From assembly GCF_047250385.1 (NCBI RefSeq), contig NZ_JBLBVM010000052.1, forward strand, positions 62,001-126,000: DNA of 64,000 nt. Reading direction: 5' to 3'. Positions 26,144 to 34,693 of the stretch are shown one piece after another. The DNA comes from Glaciecola sp047250385 (GTDB lineage Bacteria; Pseudomonadota; Gammaproteobacteria; Enterobacterales; Alteromonadaceae). The position numbers and the translations under genes were made by a program. The notes under the pieces were generated by a model that saw only the letters and a list, made by a program, of their open reading frames with translations, did not search any database and was not told where the DNA came from. Position 1 is the stretch's first letter; each line of letters opens with the position of its first letter.

Positions 26144-28078
26144 ATGTCGTTAGCTAAACAGTTTGGAATTGGTTTTTTTGTGGTGCTCTTTTTAGTATTC
26201 ATAGGCACTTTATGGGTGAATGTGAATAATACGCGCGACTTCATTCAGCAACAGCTGGCATCCCATGCTCAAGACACCGCAACGTCACTAGGTCTGTCTA
26301 TTACTCCTTATGTCGGTGATGAGGAAAATATTCCTATTATCGAAACGATGACAAACGCTATCTTTGATCGCGGTTATTATCAATCTATTCAATTAAGTGA
26401 TGCCGACGGCAACGTTATTCTGGAAAAGAAAAACCCCAAGGCCATGCAAACGATCCCTGATTGGTTTATGGATATGTTTGTAATAAACGCACCTGTTGCG
26501 ACAACTAATTTAAATACCGGTTGGCAGATTGCTGGTAGTTTGCAAGTTACGAGTAACCCGGGGTTTGGCTATGAGCAACTTTGGCGAAATACAGTAGATA
26601 CATTTTGGCTTGTCGTGGTTATTTTTGTGTTGGCGATGATTTTTGTGTGGGGTATGGTTCGACTCATTACACGCCCATTAATTGACGTCGTCACGCAGGT
26701 TGAGGCTATCAGTAATAAAAACTTTGGAACAGTCAAGCATGTCCCAAGTACTCCGGAGTTAAGTACCTTTGTCAAAGCTGTTAACAGCATGTCGACGAAG
26801 TTATCGAAAATGTTCACGCAATTAAGCGAACAGTCTGAAAAGTATCGTCAATTTGCCTATTCTGACACCCTAACAAAGGTTGGTAACCGGCGTGCGTTTG
26901 AGCTGGCATTAAGACAAATTCTGACTGATTCTGAACAGCATTCTCAGGGTTTCTTAATCATTATTCGATGCAGTAGCCTGGCGCATGTTAATCGTGCGTT
27001 CGGCGGCGAAGTAGGCGATAGCTATATTGTGAGTGTCTGTGACGCTATTAAGAAAGTAACTTCGCAATCATTCCCTAACTTTAATCTGTATCGATTAAAT
27101 GGCGCTGATTTTTCTCTCGTTATTGAAGATTGCGCTAAAGAGAAGTGTGAAACGCTGCTTGAGGAGCTATCTACCAGCTTCTTACGTTTGGAAAAGACAG
27201 AATATGAGCAAGGAACTGCGCACGCGGGAGCAACTGAGTTCTTGTGCGGTGATGACGTAAAAGCAACAATGGAAAAAGTAGACAGTGCACTTGCCATTGC
27301 TAGTACTTCATCAACTCGCTGGCAACTTGCGTCTAATCTAACTGTCTCAAGAAGCAACGAGGAATGGCGTGAAAAAATCCAGGCATTAATTGAGTTAGGC
27401 ACTGCTGACTTTGCTAAGCAACCAATTGTTTCAGCTAAAGATGAGCTTTTGTATGAGGAGTGGTTTGCACGTTTGCCTAACAAAACGACCAGCGAATCTT
27501 TACCAATGGCACAATTAGTTCCCGCTTCAGTAAGATTGGATTTCGCAGAAAAGCTAGACCAAATGATACTTTCTCAGGCTTTGGAGCAAATTCCAGCGGC
27601 ACAAGGATCGGTAGGAATTAATATTTCTCGCGTCTCTATGTTGGACGCAGACTTTCAAACTTGGTTTTTAACTCAATTACCTAAAAATAGCGACATTTGC
27701 AAAAAATTGGTACTCGAAATTCCTGAACGCGCATTGGTGAATGATGTGAATCAATTATCCGGCTTTGTGACGCAGTTGAAGCAAGCTGGTGTAAGAATCA
27801 CGGTGGAACGTTTCGGTGCACAATTAGCCGGTATTACTCACTTGCGTGACATTCGACCTGATTTCTTAAAATTAGACGGGCGTTTTATTCGAAACATTCA
27901 CAATGAACCTGATAACCAGCTATTCGTCCAATCGTTGGTGTCCATTGCGCATGGTTTGAATATTCAAGTTATTGCAGAAATGGTGGAGAGTTTAGAAGAA
28001 TCTGATTGGTTGAAAGGGGCTCATGTCGACTTTCAGCAAGGCTATTTCATTGGTGCGCCAAAGGCAAATATTGATTAG
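26144..28078 (+). CDS. lapD: LapD-type c-di-GMP receptor with degenerate GGDEF and EAL domains
   Basis: LapD senses cytoplasmic c-di-GMP and, when bound, holds LapG in the periplasm so adhesins stay attached. The 644-residue product has TM1 (about 8-27) and a periplasmic LapD/MoxY-type domain ending NPGFGYEQLWRNT. TM2 (about 153-171), a HAMP segment with TRPLIDVVTQVEAI, a GGDEF-like domain and an EAL-like domain follow. Both are catalytically degenerate: GGDEF is NGADF (319-323), EAL is EWF (439-441), and the metal-binding DDFG is VERFG (555-559). That is the pattern of a receptor, not an enzyme. A hairpin terminator follows. Confidence 0.9.
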   Translation: MSLAKQFGIGFFVVLFLVFIGTLWVNVNNTRDFIQQQLASHAQDTATSLGLSITPYVGDEENIPIIETMTNAIFDRGYYQSIQLSDADGNVILEKKNPKAMQTIPDWFMDMFVINAPVATTNLNTGWQIAGSLQVTSNPGFGYEQLWRNTVDTFWLVVVIFVLAMIFVWGMVRLITRPLIDVVTQVEAISNKNFGTVKHVPSTPELSTFVKAVNSMSTKLSKMFTQLSEQSEKYRQFAYSDTLTKVGNRRAFELALRQILTDSEQHSQGFLIIIRCSSLAHVNRAFGGEVGDSYIVSVCDAIKKVTSQSFPNFNLYRLNGADFSLVIEDCAKEKCETLLEELSTSFLRLEKTEYEQGTAHAGATEFLCGDDVKATMEKVDSALAIASTSSTRWQLASNLTVSRSNEEWREKIQALIELGTADFAKQPIVSAKDELLYEEWFARLPNKTTSESLPMAQLVPASVRLDFAEKLDQMILSQALEQIPAAQGSVGINISRVSMLDADFQTWFLTQLPKNSDICKKLVLEIPERALVNDVNQLSGFVTQLKQAGVRITVERFGAQLAGITHLRDIRPDFLKLDGRFIRNIHNEPDNQLFVQSLVSIAHGLNIQVIAEMVESLEESDWLKGAHVDFQQGYFIGAPKANID

Positions 28079-28091
28079 TTTCTGGAATTTT

Positions 28092-28121
28092 AACCAAGCT
28101 TCATGCAGCGGCTTGGTTTTG
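28092..28121 (+). terminator. Terminator of lapGD
   Basis: Stem AACCAAGC (28092-28099) pairs with GCTTGGTT (28111-28118), followed by TTG and TTC; the T tract is weak. Confidence 0.6.
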
Positions 28122-28212
28122 TTCATTATTAATAGGTTGCTTTAATGAGCAATGCTCTCTAAAATTAGGCATTGTGGCGAAGTATGCCTCAACATATTTA
28201 AGGAATTATATT

Positions 28213-28809
28213 ATGCGTCGTTTTATCACCTGTGCACTCTTGCTTTCGCTGAGCGCTTTCACTGTTTTTGCACAGCAAATTAACACAGCTAGTTTATTTG
28301 GTGATGAAGTACAACCAGGTAATCGTTTGCATGATGTTGTTGTTCAATTGATGGAACGCGGCAGCACAACTCCTCAAGCTATATCTGGTGCTATCGATCA
28401 ATCTATGACAAAAGATGATACCACTCTTACACCTGATGCGAAGTCGGCAGTGGCATTTAATGTAACGCTATCAAACGCTTTTTACCGTGAAATGGTAGTT
28501 GTTAATAGTCTAATTGATGTTACTAAAACGCTCATCGAAGAATATCCTGAAAAAGTGATTGAAGTCATTACTCTTGGCGTTGTGTTATATCCAGACTTTT
28601 CCCAAGAAGTATTAGACGGCGCTGCATTGACCGGTGTGATAACGCCTGACGACGCATTAATTGCGGCATTGCAAGCGGGTGCTGACCCTAGCAGAGTATC
28701 AGTGGCTACGGCAGCTGGTACAACGGTATCTCAGCCGGTACAGCCTGTTGGTTCTGGCGTTGGTGCTGGTGGCACTGGCGGCGGTGATACAACGGCTTCA
28801 TCAAACTAA
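28213..28809 (+). CDS. Secreted hypothetical protein with Gly/Thr-rich tail
   Basis: I do not recognise a family. The ATG at 28213 (198 residues) is preferred because AAGGA lies about 9 bases upstream and it opens directly on a signal peptide, MRRFITCALLLSLSAFTVFA. An upstream in-frame start at 28174 would bury it. The mature part is helical, with TPQAISGAIDQ and an EYPEKVIEVITLGVVLYPD stretch and repeated Ala/Asp segments such as DDALIAALQAGADPSRV. It ends in a Gly/Ser/Thr-rich low-complexity tail. It is a periplasmic or surface protein between lapD and a polymerase gene, closed off by a strong terminator. A role in EPS or attachment is inference from position only. Confidence 0.7.
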   Translation: MRRFITCALLLSLSAFTVFAQQINTASLFGDEVQPGNRLHDVVVQLMERGSTTPQAISGAIDQSMTKDDTTLTPDAKSAVAFNVTLSNAFYREMVVVNSLIDVTKTLIEEYPEKVIEVITLGVVLYPDFSQEVLDGAALTGVITPDDALIAALQAGADPSRVSVATAAGTTVSQPVQPVGSGVGAGGTGGGDTTASSN

Positions 28810-28849
28810 GCTCGCTATTGCCCCTGATGAAAGATGATTAACTTATTTT

Positions 28850-28876
28850 AAGCCCCTTAATTAAGGGGCTTTTTTG
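28850..28876 (+). terminator. Strong Rho-independent terminator
   Basis: A near-perfect palindrome AAGCCCCTTAA / TTAAGGGGCTT (28850-28871) followed by T's ends the 28213 gene and precedes the polymerase gene. Confidence 0.88.
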
Positions 28877-28913
28877 TATATAATTTTAACGCAAATAAAA
28901 AGAAAAATTAAAA

Positions 28914-30296
28914 TTGCAAAGTAAAACATCAAACATACTTTTTTATGTCCTCTTGAGTATCATTTTCATTCTTCCATTACCGCTGGGAGCAAATAGACCA
29001 TGGGCGTGGAGTTTTCTACAGATACTTATTTTTGGCCTGTCACTTGCTTGTGTATGGCACTATAGAGACAACAGATGGTTGGGAGTGGGCACGTACCTCA
29101 AGATGGTATATCTGTGGTTGGCATTTATCATTGTTGCTTGTATTCAAGTCATCCCTATGCCGGAGGTTTTAGTTTCAATCATTTCCCCGAAAGCTCATGA
29201 GATTCAAGTTTTGGCTAATGTATCCACCTTTTATTTCTCTCTTGATCCTGGGCAAAGCGCCATAAGCTTTTTCAAACTATTGGCCTACTTCTGTTTATTT
29301 ATCTGTACTTTGTTACTAGTGAATGACGAGAAGAGAATTAAATTATTACTTACAATTATGGTCGCGGCAGGCACTGTCCAAGCTGTTTACGGAGCACTTG
29401 AAATACTTCTAGGCTCTCAAACTAGTTTAGTATTTGGCATTGATGTCAGCGAGTCTGCGACTGGGAGTTTCGTTTATCGGAACCACTATGCAAATTTCTT
29501 GATGATGTGTTTAGCGGCTGGCATAGGCTTGATGGTAACAAGTTTACAAAAAGACAAGTTGAATTCGCGTAAAGAGTGGCTTCGCTCTGTCGCAACAGCC
29601 ATGTTAGGTAGTAAAGCACTAATACGTATCAGTTTAGCGATAATGGTCATAGCATTGGTTATGTCGCGATCTCGAATGGGTAATACCGCATTCTTTGTTT
29701 CTATGACGATCGTTGGACTAATGGCGCTACTATTAGTGAAGCAGCGAAGCAAAGGCCTAACTATTTTAATTATAAGTATGTTTGTTATCGATTTAGTTAT
29801 TGTGAGTGCTTGGTTTGGTTTGGATAAAGTGCAGCAACGTCTTACTGAAACTTCTTTGCAACGCGAAAGCAGGGACGAAGTCATCATAGATGCGTTACCT
29901 ATGGTAATTGATTATCCGATATCAGGAACGGGCGCTGGCAGTTTTTATAGTGTGTTCCCGTCTTATAAAAGCAGCGATGTGCACTCATTTTACGACCATG
30001 CACATAACGACTTTCTGCAGATGACCATCGAATATGGTATACCCGGAATCAGCATTTTAGCCTTGCTAGTTTTTCTCGCATTTTATAAATCTGTGCGTGC
30101 TATGCGCTATCGGCGAAACTCTATTTTTAAAGGGGCTTCATTTGCTTGTTGCATGGTGATTATTGGGATGTTGCTACATATGACAGTCGACTTTCCGCTG
30201 CAGGCTTTTGCTAATGCGAGTTACTTCGTGGTTTTCTTAGGTTTGAGTATGGTTATAAGTAGCTTGAAACTAAATAGACGAAAACAAACCTCTTAG
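28914..30296 (+). CDS. Second Wzy/O-antigen-ligase family membrane protein
   Basis: The 460-residue membrane protein has about ten hydrophobic segments and the O-antigen ligase core. LPLPLGANRPWAWS is in the first helix, TGSFVYRNHYANFL mid-protein, and the periplasmic loop holds GTGAGSFYSVFP and HAHNDFLQMTIEYGIPG. Its ends suggest a polymerase of the type found in Wzy-dependent EPS loci. The start is uncertain: a TTG at 28914 is the only candidate ahead of the first helix, with a weak A-rich ribosome site. It is convergent with the VpsP-like gene and may be the main EPS polymerase. Confidence 0.87.
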   Translation: MQSKTSNILFYVLLSIIFILPLPLGANRPWAWSFLQILIFGLSLACVWHYRDNRWLGVGTYLKMVYLWLAFIIVACIQVIPMPEVLVSIISPKAHEIQVLANVSTFYFSLDPGQSAISFFKLLAYFCLFICTLLLVNDEKRIKLLLTIMVAAGTVQAVYGALEILLGSQTSLVFGIDVSESATGSFVYRNHYANFLMMCLAAGIGLMVTSLQKDKLNSRKEWLRSVATAMLGSKALIRISLAIMVIALVMSRSRMGNTAFFVSMTIVGLMALLLVKQRSKGLTILIISMFVIDLVIVSAWFGLDKVQQRLTETSLQRESRDEVIIDALPMVIDYPISGTGAGSFYSVFPSYKSSDVHSFYDHAHNDFLQMTIEYGIPGISILALLVFLAFYKSVRAMRYRRNSIFKGASFACCMVIIGMLLHMTVDFPLQAFANASYFVVFLGLSMVISSLKLNRRKQTS

Positions 30297-30359
30297 TGTT
30301 GATTTGCTTGCACAAACTTGTATTCGTCTGAACTCTATTCATCAGGCAGTGGCGCAGCA

Positions 30360-31091
30360 CTACGTATTATTGCATCTCAATATGTTGTGGCTAACAAATT
30401 CATCGGTATCTTTTAACCAACGGCATACGGTTCTTTTTGCCTTATGATTTTCGATAGCAAATAAGACTCTTTCTCTGCTCTGAGGATTGCGCATACCTTG
30501 AGAAAGTCGTTCACTCATATAAGGTCGAAGTTCATTATAAAAAGGATGGTTGCCTGCGTATAAGGCTAAACCTAGTTCTACAAATACAACGTTGACTTCT
30601 GCCTTTTTGGGACCGTACCTATTTGCTAATCTTAGGTACTCGACTAATTCAGCATCAAATTCATTTGTAAGCCACTTATTCATTGCCAAAGAAGCGTAGC
30701 TGACGGGCCAAGTAGGGCGCATTTTAGTTTCTTTCAGATAAAGCTGCTTCGATACTTCAAGTGCAGCGGGTCTATCCTCATATCCTGCAATCGCTCCCCA
30801 CTCATACACTTGTGCTAGGAGATCTATATAAAGGGGGTGCCCAGGATGTCGCTGTCGCGCTGTTGCAATCACTTGCTTTGCTTTGCTGTAGCTTTCTTCA
30901 GTAAGTAACTGTTTATTTGTCCGCCAAGCTGACAAGGTGTTTTGAACAGAGTAGAAGTTCAAGCTAGCAAGGCCATAATTCACAGTGTTATACAAGCCAA
31001 GTAAAGCGATGAAACCGAATGAAAAAACGAATAAATACTTACGACACTTTAGAGTGACCCATTTAATTTGTTTGTTCATGTTTAATGGCAC
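30360..31091 (-). CDS. VpsP-like polysaccharide biosynthesis protein
   Basis: The 243-residue protein has one N-terminal membrane anchor (about 19-38) and a periplasmic helical region with TPR-like spacing, for example YSKAKQVIATARQRHPGHP and ALEVSKQLYLKETKMRPTWP. This resembles the VpsP family linked to Vibrio-type EPS loci; I am moderately sure of the family and no molecular function is known for it. It starts with GTG, or four codons later at an ATG. It is last in the minus-strand export operon barrel-wza-wzc-phosphatase-vpsP, 31 bases after the phosphatase gene. Confidence 0.65.
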   Translation of the reverse strand: MPLNMNKQIKWVTLKCRKYLFVFSFGFIALLGLYNTVNYGLASLNFYSVQNTLSAWRTNKQLLTEESYSKAKQVIATARQRHPGHPLYIDLLAQVYEWGAIAGYEDRPAALEVSKQLYLKETKMRPTWPVSYASLAMNKWLTNEFDAELVEYLRLANRYGPKKAEVNVVFVELGLALYAGNHPFYNELRPYMSERLSQGMRNPQSRERVLFAIENHKAKRTVCRWLKDTDEFVSHNILRCNNT

Positions 31092-31122
31092 GGTTGCGAT
31101 TCTACTCGGTGTGCTGGCAGTA

Positions 31123-31851
31123 TTATTGCCAAACTAGGTTTTGAGTGATAACTGATGGTACATCAAAAACAAGCTTGTTTGCAGTGTCAGTGTTGCTAAG
31201 CTGTGTGATCGCCTCTTTACAAGCCTGCATATCATTCGGGCGTCGATTAATACTATGCATATCGGAAGCCACATAAGAAACGAGGTCTTCAGCAAGTAAC
31301 TGTTCAGCGAGACTTTGAATTTGTTCGTTAAAGCGGCCTATAAATGCGCCTGCAGTCACTTGAAACAAGCAGCCAATACGTTTTAAGAATAATATCCTAT
31401 TGTAATCAGCTATGATGTCACGGTTGCGCTCTGGATGGGGTATGACAGGTTGAATATTATTTTTCAATAACCAGCGTACAAGGTTTTCAATACCTGGTGG
31501 AATATGGCTGTGTGGTAGTTCTAACAATAGAACTTTTTTGCCTTCCCATTCGCCTAAAAAGGGTAGTGAGTTGCTAGCGACCCAAGTTAATATATCTGGT
31601 GTGACTCGCACTTCACAACTGAACGCTAATTTAAGTGGAATGTTTTGTTCTTTAAGGGCAATAAGCAACTGATTAAAAGCGGTGCTAATACTGGTTATGT
31701 TATTGTCAAATACGCCTTGGTGAATATGTGGCGTACAGACCATGTGAGTAACACCGCATTCGTGTGAATGCATGGCGAGTGCAACAGCATCCTCTAGTGT
31801 TTTCGCACCATCATCAATTCCCGGAAGAATATGGCTGTGAAGATCTATCAA
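31123..31851 (-). CDS. CpsB/YwqE-type tyrosine-protein phosphatase (PHP fold)
   Basis: This metal-dependent phosphatase dephosphorylates the Wzc-type tyrosine kinase encoded just upstream. The 242-residue product starts MIDLHSHILPGIDDGAKTLE, with the H-x-H metal motif. It has VCTPHIHQG, LLLELPHSHIP, IPHPERNRDI and SDMHSINRRP, which supply the remaining metal ligands of the PHP fold. The TTG start overlaps the wzc stop by 4 bases (TTGA), so kinase and phosphatase are coupled. The pair controls chain length and polymer export through cycles of kinase phosphorylation. Confidence 0.92.
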   Translation of the reverse strand: MIDLHSHILPGIDDGAKTLEDAVALAMHSHECGVTHMVCTPHIHQGVFDNNITSISTAFNQLLIALKEQNIPLKLAFSCEVRVTPDILTWVASNSLPFLGEWEGKKVLLLELPHSHIPPGIENLVRWLLKNNIQPVIPHPERNRDIIADYNRILFLKRIGCLFQVTAGAFIGRFNEQIQSLAEQLLAEDLVSYVASDMHSINRRPNDMQACKEAITQLSNTDTANKLVFDVPSVITQNLVWQ

Positions 31852-34097
31852 GACTTTTGTGATTCCGAAGGATAGCTATTGTAGCCGTACTGATCATAAT
31901 AGCCAGAGTATTCACCAGTCTTTTTGGCCTTTTTCAAGTCTACTTGATTCAGCACCACACCATCTACTCGATGTCCAATTTGCATAAAGCGAGATAAACC
32001 GTTGTTGATAATTTTGAAACTGGTGCTATCCGATCTAACAACGTATACCACTGAATCGCATAACTTAGAAACGATAACAGCATCGCTCACGGCTTGAGTT
32101 GGCGCGCTGTCGACAATGATATGTTCATACTGCGTCTTTAGTTTTGCCATCAATAGAGTAAATTGTTCTGAAGCCAGAAGCTCTTGTGGATTTGGCGGTG
32201 AACTTCCCGCACAAATTAAGTCGATACCCGATTTTTCGTCCGTGACTATGCATTCTTCAAGAGTGTGAGTCCCAGCAATTAAATTAGACAAGCCGGGTTG
32301 AAAACCGGGAAGATCAAATTGTTTTGCAAGTGTCGGACGGCGCAAGTCAGTGTCGAGTAATAACACTTTACTGAGTTGGCCCATAGCAAACGCTAAGTTG
32401 ATTGAGACGGTGCTTTTTCCTTCGCGTGGAACACTCGATGTGACCAATACCGTTTGTGATGGTTTGTCGAGGTTCAATAATTGCAAACTTGTCCGCAATG
32501 TTCTAACTGCCTCACTGAACATGTGATGGCTATTGTCGAAGAAGTGGCGCAACGGTAGATTCTGATTTCGTTTGTGTGCTTGCCATGGAATGATACCCAG
32601 CATACGTTGTCCGAGCTTACGCTCGACATCATCAACTGAGCGAATGCCACTGTTGAGTGCTTCAAGTGATAATGCTAGAAATACGCCCAAACCCAAACTT
32701 AATACGAACGCTGCTGCAATAATGAGTCCTTTTTTCGGCTTCGCTGGATTGCTTGGCGGTGTTGCTGAGTCAAGTATGCGTGCATTTGCTGATTCGAAGC
32801 CACCTAATTGATCCGTTTCTTTCAAGCGCGTGAAAAACGAATTGTAAAGCTGTTGATTGGTGTCTACGTCACGTTGCAGTGCTTTACGTTGGTTTTCTAA
32901 ACTAGACAGTTTACGAAATTCACTTTTGGCGGCTTCAACATCTTTTTTCAATGCGGCTACTTTATTTTGAGCGGTTCGATATTCGGTGGTGATACCCGAC
33001 ATAAGTACGGTAATTTGATTACGAATACTGTTTCTAATTGATGTGAGCTCTGCGATGGCTGCAATCATATTAGGATGCTTCGGGCCGTAGACTTCTTTCA
33101 ATTCAGAAACTCTGCTTTCCGCAACCACTTCCTCACGTTTAATGTTTTGAATAGAGGGGTGGTTAAGCACTTCAGGCAAACTAGACAGCAGGGCGAAGTC
33201 AGCACCAGATTGATTGATTTGTTCGTAGATTGTTTTGTTACGTTGCAAAAGAACTTGTGCGTCGATAAGTTGATCACTTAGTTGCTGCAGTTGCTCTGAA
33301 GCCAATCCCACAACACCATCGATGTCGACTAGTTGCTCACGTTCGTAAAAATCCGATAAGTTTTTCTCTGCGACATCTAGCTTGGTGCGCAATCCTTGTA
33401 AACTTTCATTGAGCCAAGTGGTTGCTTTGGCTGTCATATCTAACTTACTTTCTAAGTAGTTTTCTATGTAAACGTCAGACAAGGTGTTTGCGACTAGTGC
33501 TGATAATTTTGCGTCTGCGCTCTCGAATGAAATATTCACTACTTGAGTATTTCGTAACGGACTAATTGTTATATATTCCATTAACTGACTAACGGCATAT
33601 GATTTGCGTTCTGCAAGCAACTCCTCTTCCGATTTTACGACTTCATCTTGTTGAGGTAAAAATGGGAGGCTAGTTCTAACAAAGTTTTGAGCGGACTTTA
33701 TATAGGATGACATTCCATCCTCGTTTGCATTGATAACGTCAAGGTTATACAGCGGGTTTTCATATAGTTTCAGCTCATTCACGACTTTCTCAGCAATATG
33801 GCGAGACCGTAATATTTCATACTGAGTTTCGAAGTATTCCTTGCGGCTAGAATCGAGGCCATACACTTCTTCTATCGACAGAACATTGGCTTGTTCGGCT
33901 TCAATAAGAAGTGAGGCGGTAGCAATATAGCGTGGGGTCATTGATAAAACGACAAGGGTAACGAGTATCGTTAGAAGTAAAGCTAAGCCTAGGATCCGCC
34001 ATAGGTAGCGTTTAACGGTTGTCCAATATTGTCCAAAGTCGATGATATCTGTATCAATCAGTTTTGCTTCAATTTGCTCGTTAGCACGCGACGACAT
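31848..34097 (-). CDS. wzc: Wzc-type polysaccharide co-polymerase and tyrosine autokinase
   Basis: Wzc spans the inner membrane, controls polymer length and autophosphorylates on tyrosine. The 749-residue product has TM1 (about 34-53), a long periplasmic Wzz-type domain with coiled coils, and TM2 (about 460-480) preceded by a Pro-rich SATPPSNPAKPKKG. The cytoplasmic BY-kinase domain has Walker A in SSVPREGKSTVS, Walker A' in LLLDTDLRRPTL and Walker B in HIIVDSAP. The C-terminus carries a tyrosine cluster of six Tyr in EYSGYYDQYGYNSY, the autophosphorylation tail. It lies between the wza-like gene (14 bases) and its phosphatase (4-base overlap). Confidence 0.93.
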   Translation of the reverse strand: MSSRANEQIEAKLIDTDIIDFGQYWTTVKRYLWRILGLALLLTILVTLVVLSMTPRYIATASLLIEAEQANVLSIEEVYGLDSSRKEYFETQYEILRSRHIAEKVVNELKLYENPLYNLDVINANEDGMSSYIKSAQNFVRTSLPFLPQQDEVVKSEEELLAERKSYAVSQLMEYITISPLRNTQVVNISFESADAKLSALVANTLSDVYIENYLESKLDMTAKATTWLNESLQGLRTKLDVAEKNLSDFYEREQLVDIDGVVGLASEQLQQLSDQLIDAQVLLQRNKTIYEQINQSGADFALLSSLPEVLNHPSIQNIKREEVVAESRVSELKEVYGPKHPNMIAAIAELTSIRNSIRNQITVLMSGITTEYRTAQNKVAALKKDVEAAKSEFRKLSSLENQRKALQRDVDTNQQLYNSFFTRLKETDQLGGFESANARILDSATPPSNPAKPKKGLIIAAAFVLSLGLGVFLALSLEALNSGIRSVDDVERKLGQRMLGIIPWQAHKRNQNLPLRHFFDNSHHMFSEAVRTLRTSLQLLNLDKPSQTVLVTSSVPREGKSTVSINLAFAMGQLSKVLLLDTDLRRPTLAKQFDLPGFQPGLSNLIAGTHTLEECIVTDEKSGIDLICAGSSPPNPQELLASEQFTLLMAKLKTQYEHIIVDSAPTQAVSDAVIVSKLCDSVVYVVRSDSTSFKIINNGLSRFMQIGHRVDGVVLNQVDLKKAKKTGEYSGYYDQYGYNSYPSESQKS

Positions 34098-34111
34098 ATT
34101 ACTCTCTAAAT

Positions 34112-34672
34112 TTAGAAAAAGCGTTCCTGCACGGTAACGATATCGCCTGGCAATATAGTATCCGATGCAGAAGCTTCTATAGTAGTTTCAACGCCAGCAA
34201 TTCTTCTGACAATAATAATTTTTTCTTTCAAAGCTCGCTCAGTATATCCGCCAGCGATAGCGGCCGCTTTGTTTACGGATAAGCCTGGCTGATAGGGATA
34301 ACCGCCAGCGCGCCGAACGGCACCATCAATGAAGAATGGGCGGTATTCCAGCACCGTAACTGAAACAGATGGATTGACTAGGTAGTCTCCGCGAAGACCT
34401 GTATCTATTTTACTTTCAACCTCATTTACAGTTAAACCGACAAGGTTGATGTCGCCTAGAAAGGGATAGTTAATAACGCCTACATTAGATAGTCGAGTTT
34501 GCACCGTTAAGTCATCTTGGCCGAACACAGTGATTTTAACTACGTCTCCAGAACCTAAGGTGTATTGACTTAAATCTGCGTTAACTTGTGCCTGCACACT
34601 TGTACAGACAGCAAGGATGGACATACATAGTAGTACTAAATATCTTACAAATGAAGGGAAATTCAACTTCAT
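34112..34672 (-). CDS. Short Wza-like polysaccharide export protein (SLBB)
   Basis: This periplasmic/outer-membrane polysaccharide export protein has 186 residues, about half of classical Wza. After a signal peptide ending near VQAQ, the export domain reads YTLGSGDVVKITVFGQDDL and INYPFLGDINLVGLTV. One SLBB-type domain follows with VRRAGGYPYQPGLSVNKAAA and IAGGYTERA, ending in LPGDIVTVQERFF. It has no lipobox with a permitted residue before the Cys and no C-terminal membrane helix, so it cannot form the Wza barrel alone. The adjacent outer-membrane barrel gene probably supplies the exit pore. Confidence 0.88.
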   Translation of the reverse strand: MKLNFPSFVRYLVLLCMSILAVCTSVQAQVNADLSQYTLGSGDVVKITVFGQDDLTVQTRLSNVGVINYPFLGDINLVGLTVNEVESKIDTGLRGDYLVNPSVSVTVLEYRPFFIDGAVRRAGGYPYQPGLSVNKAAAIAGGYTERALKEKIIIVRRIAGVETTIEASASDTILPGDIVTVQERFF

Positions 34673-34693
34673 AAATTCCTTATTTTCAAACGA

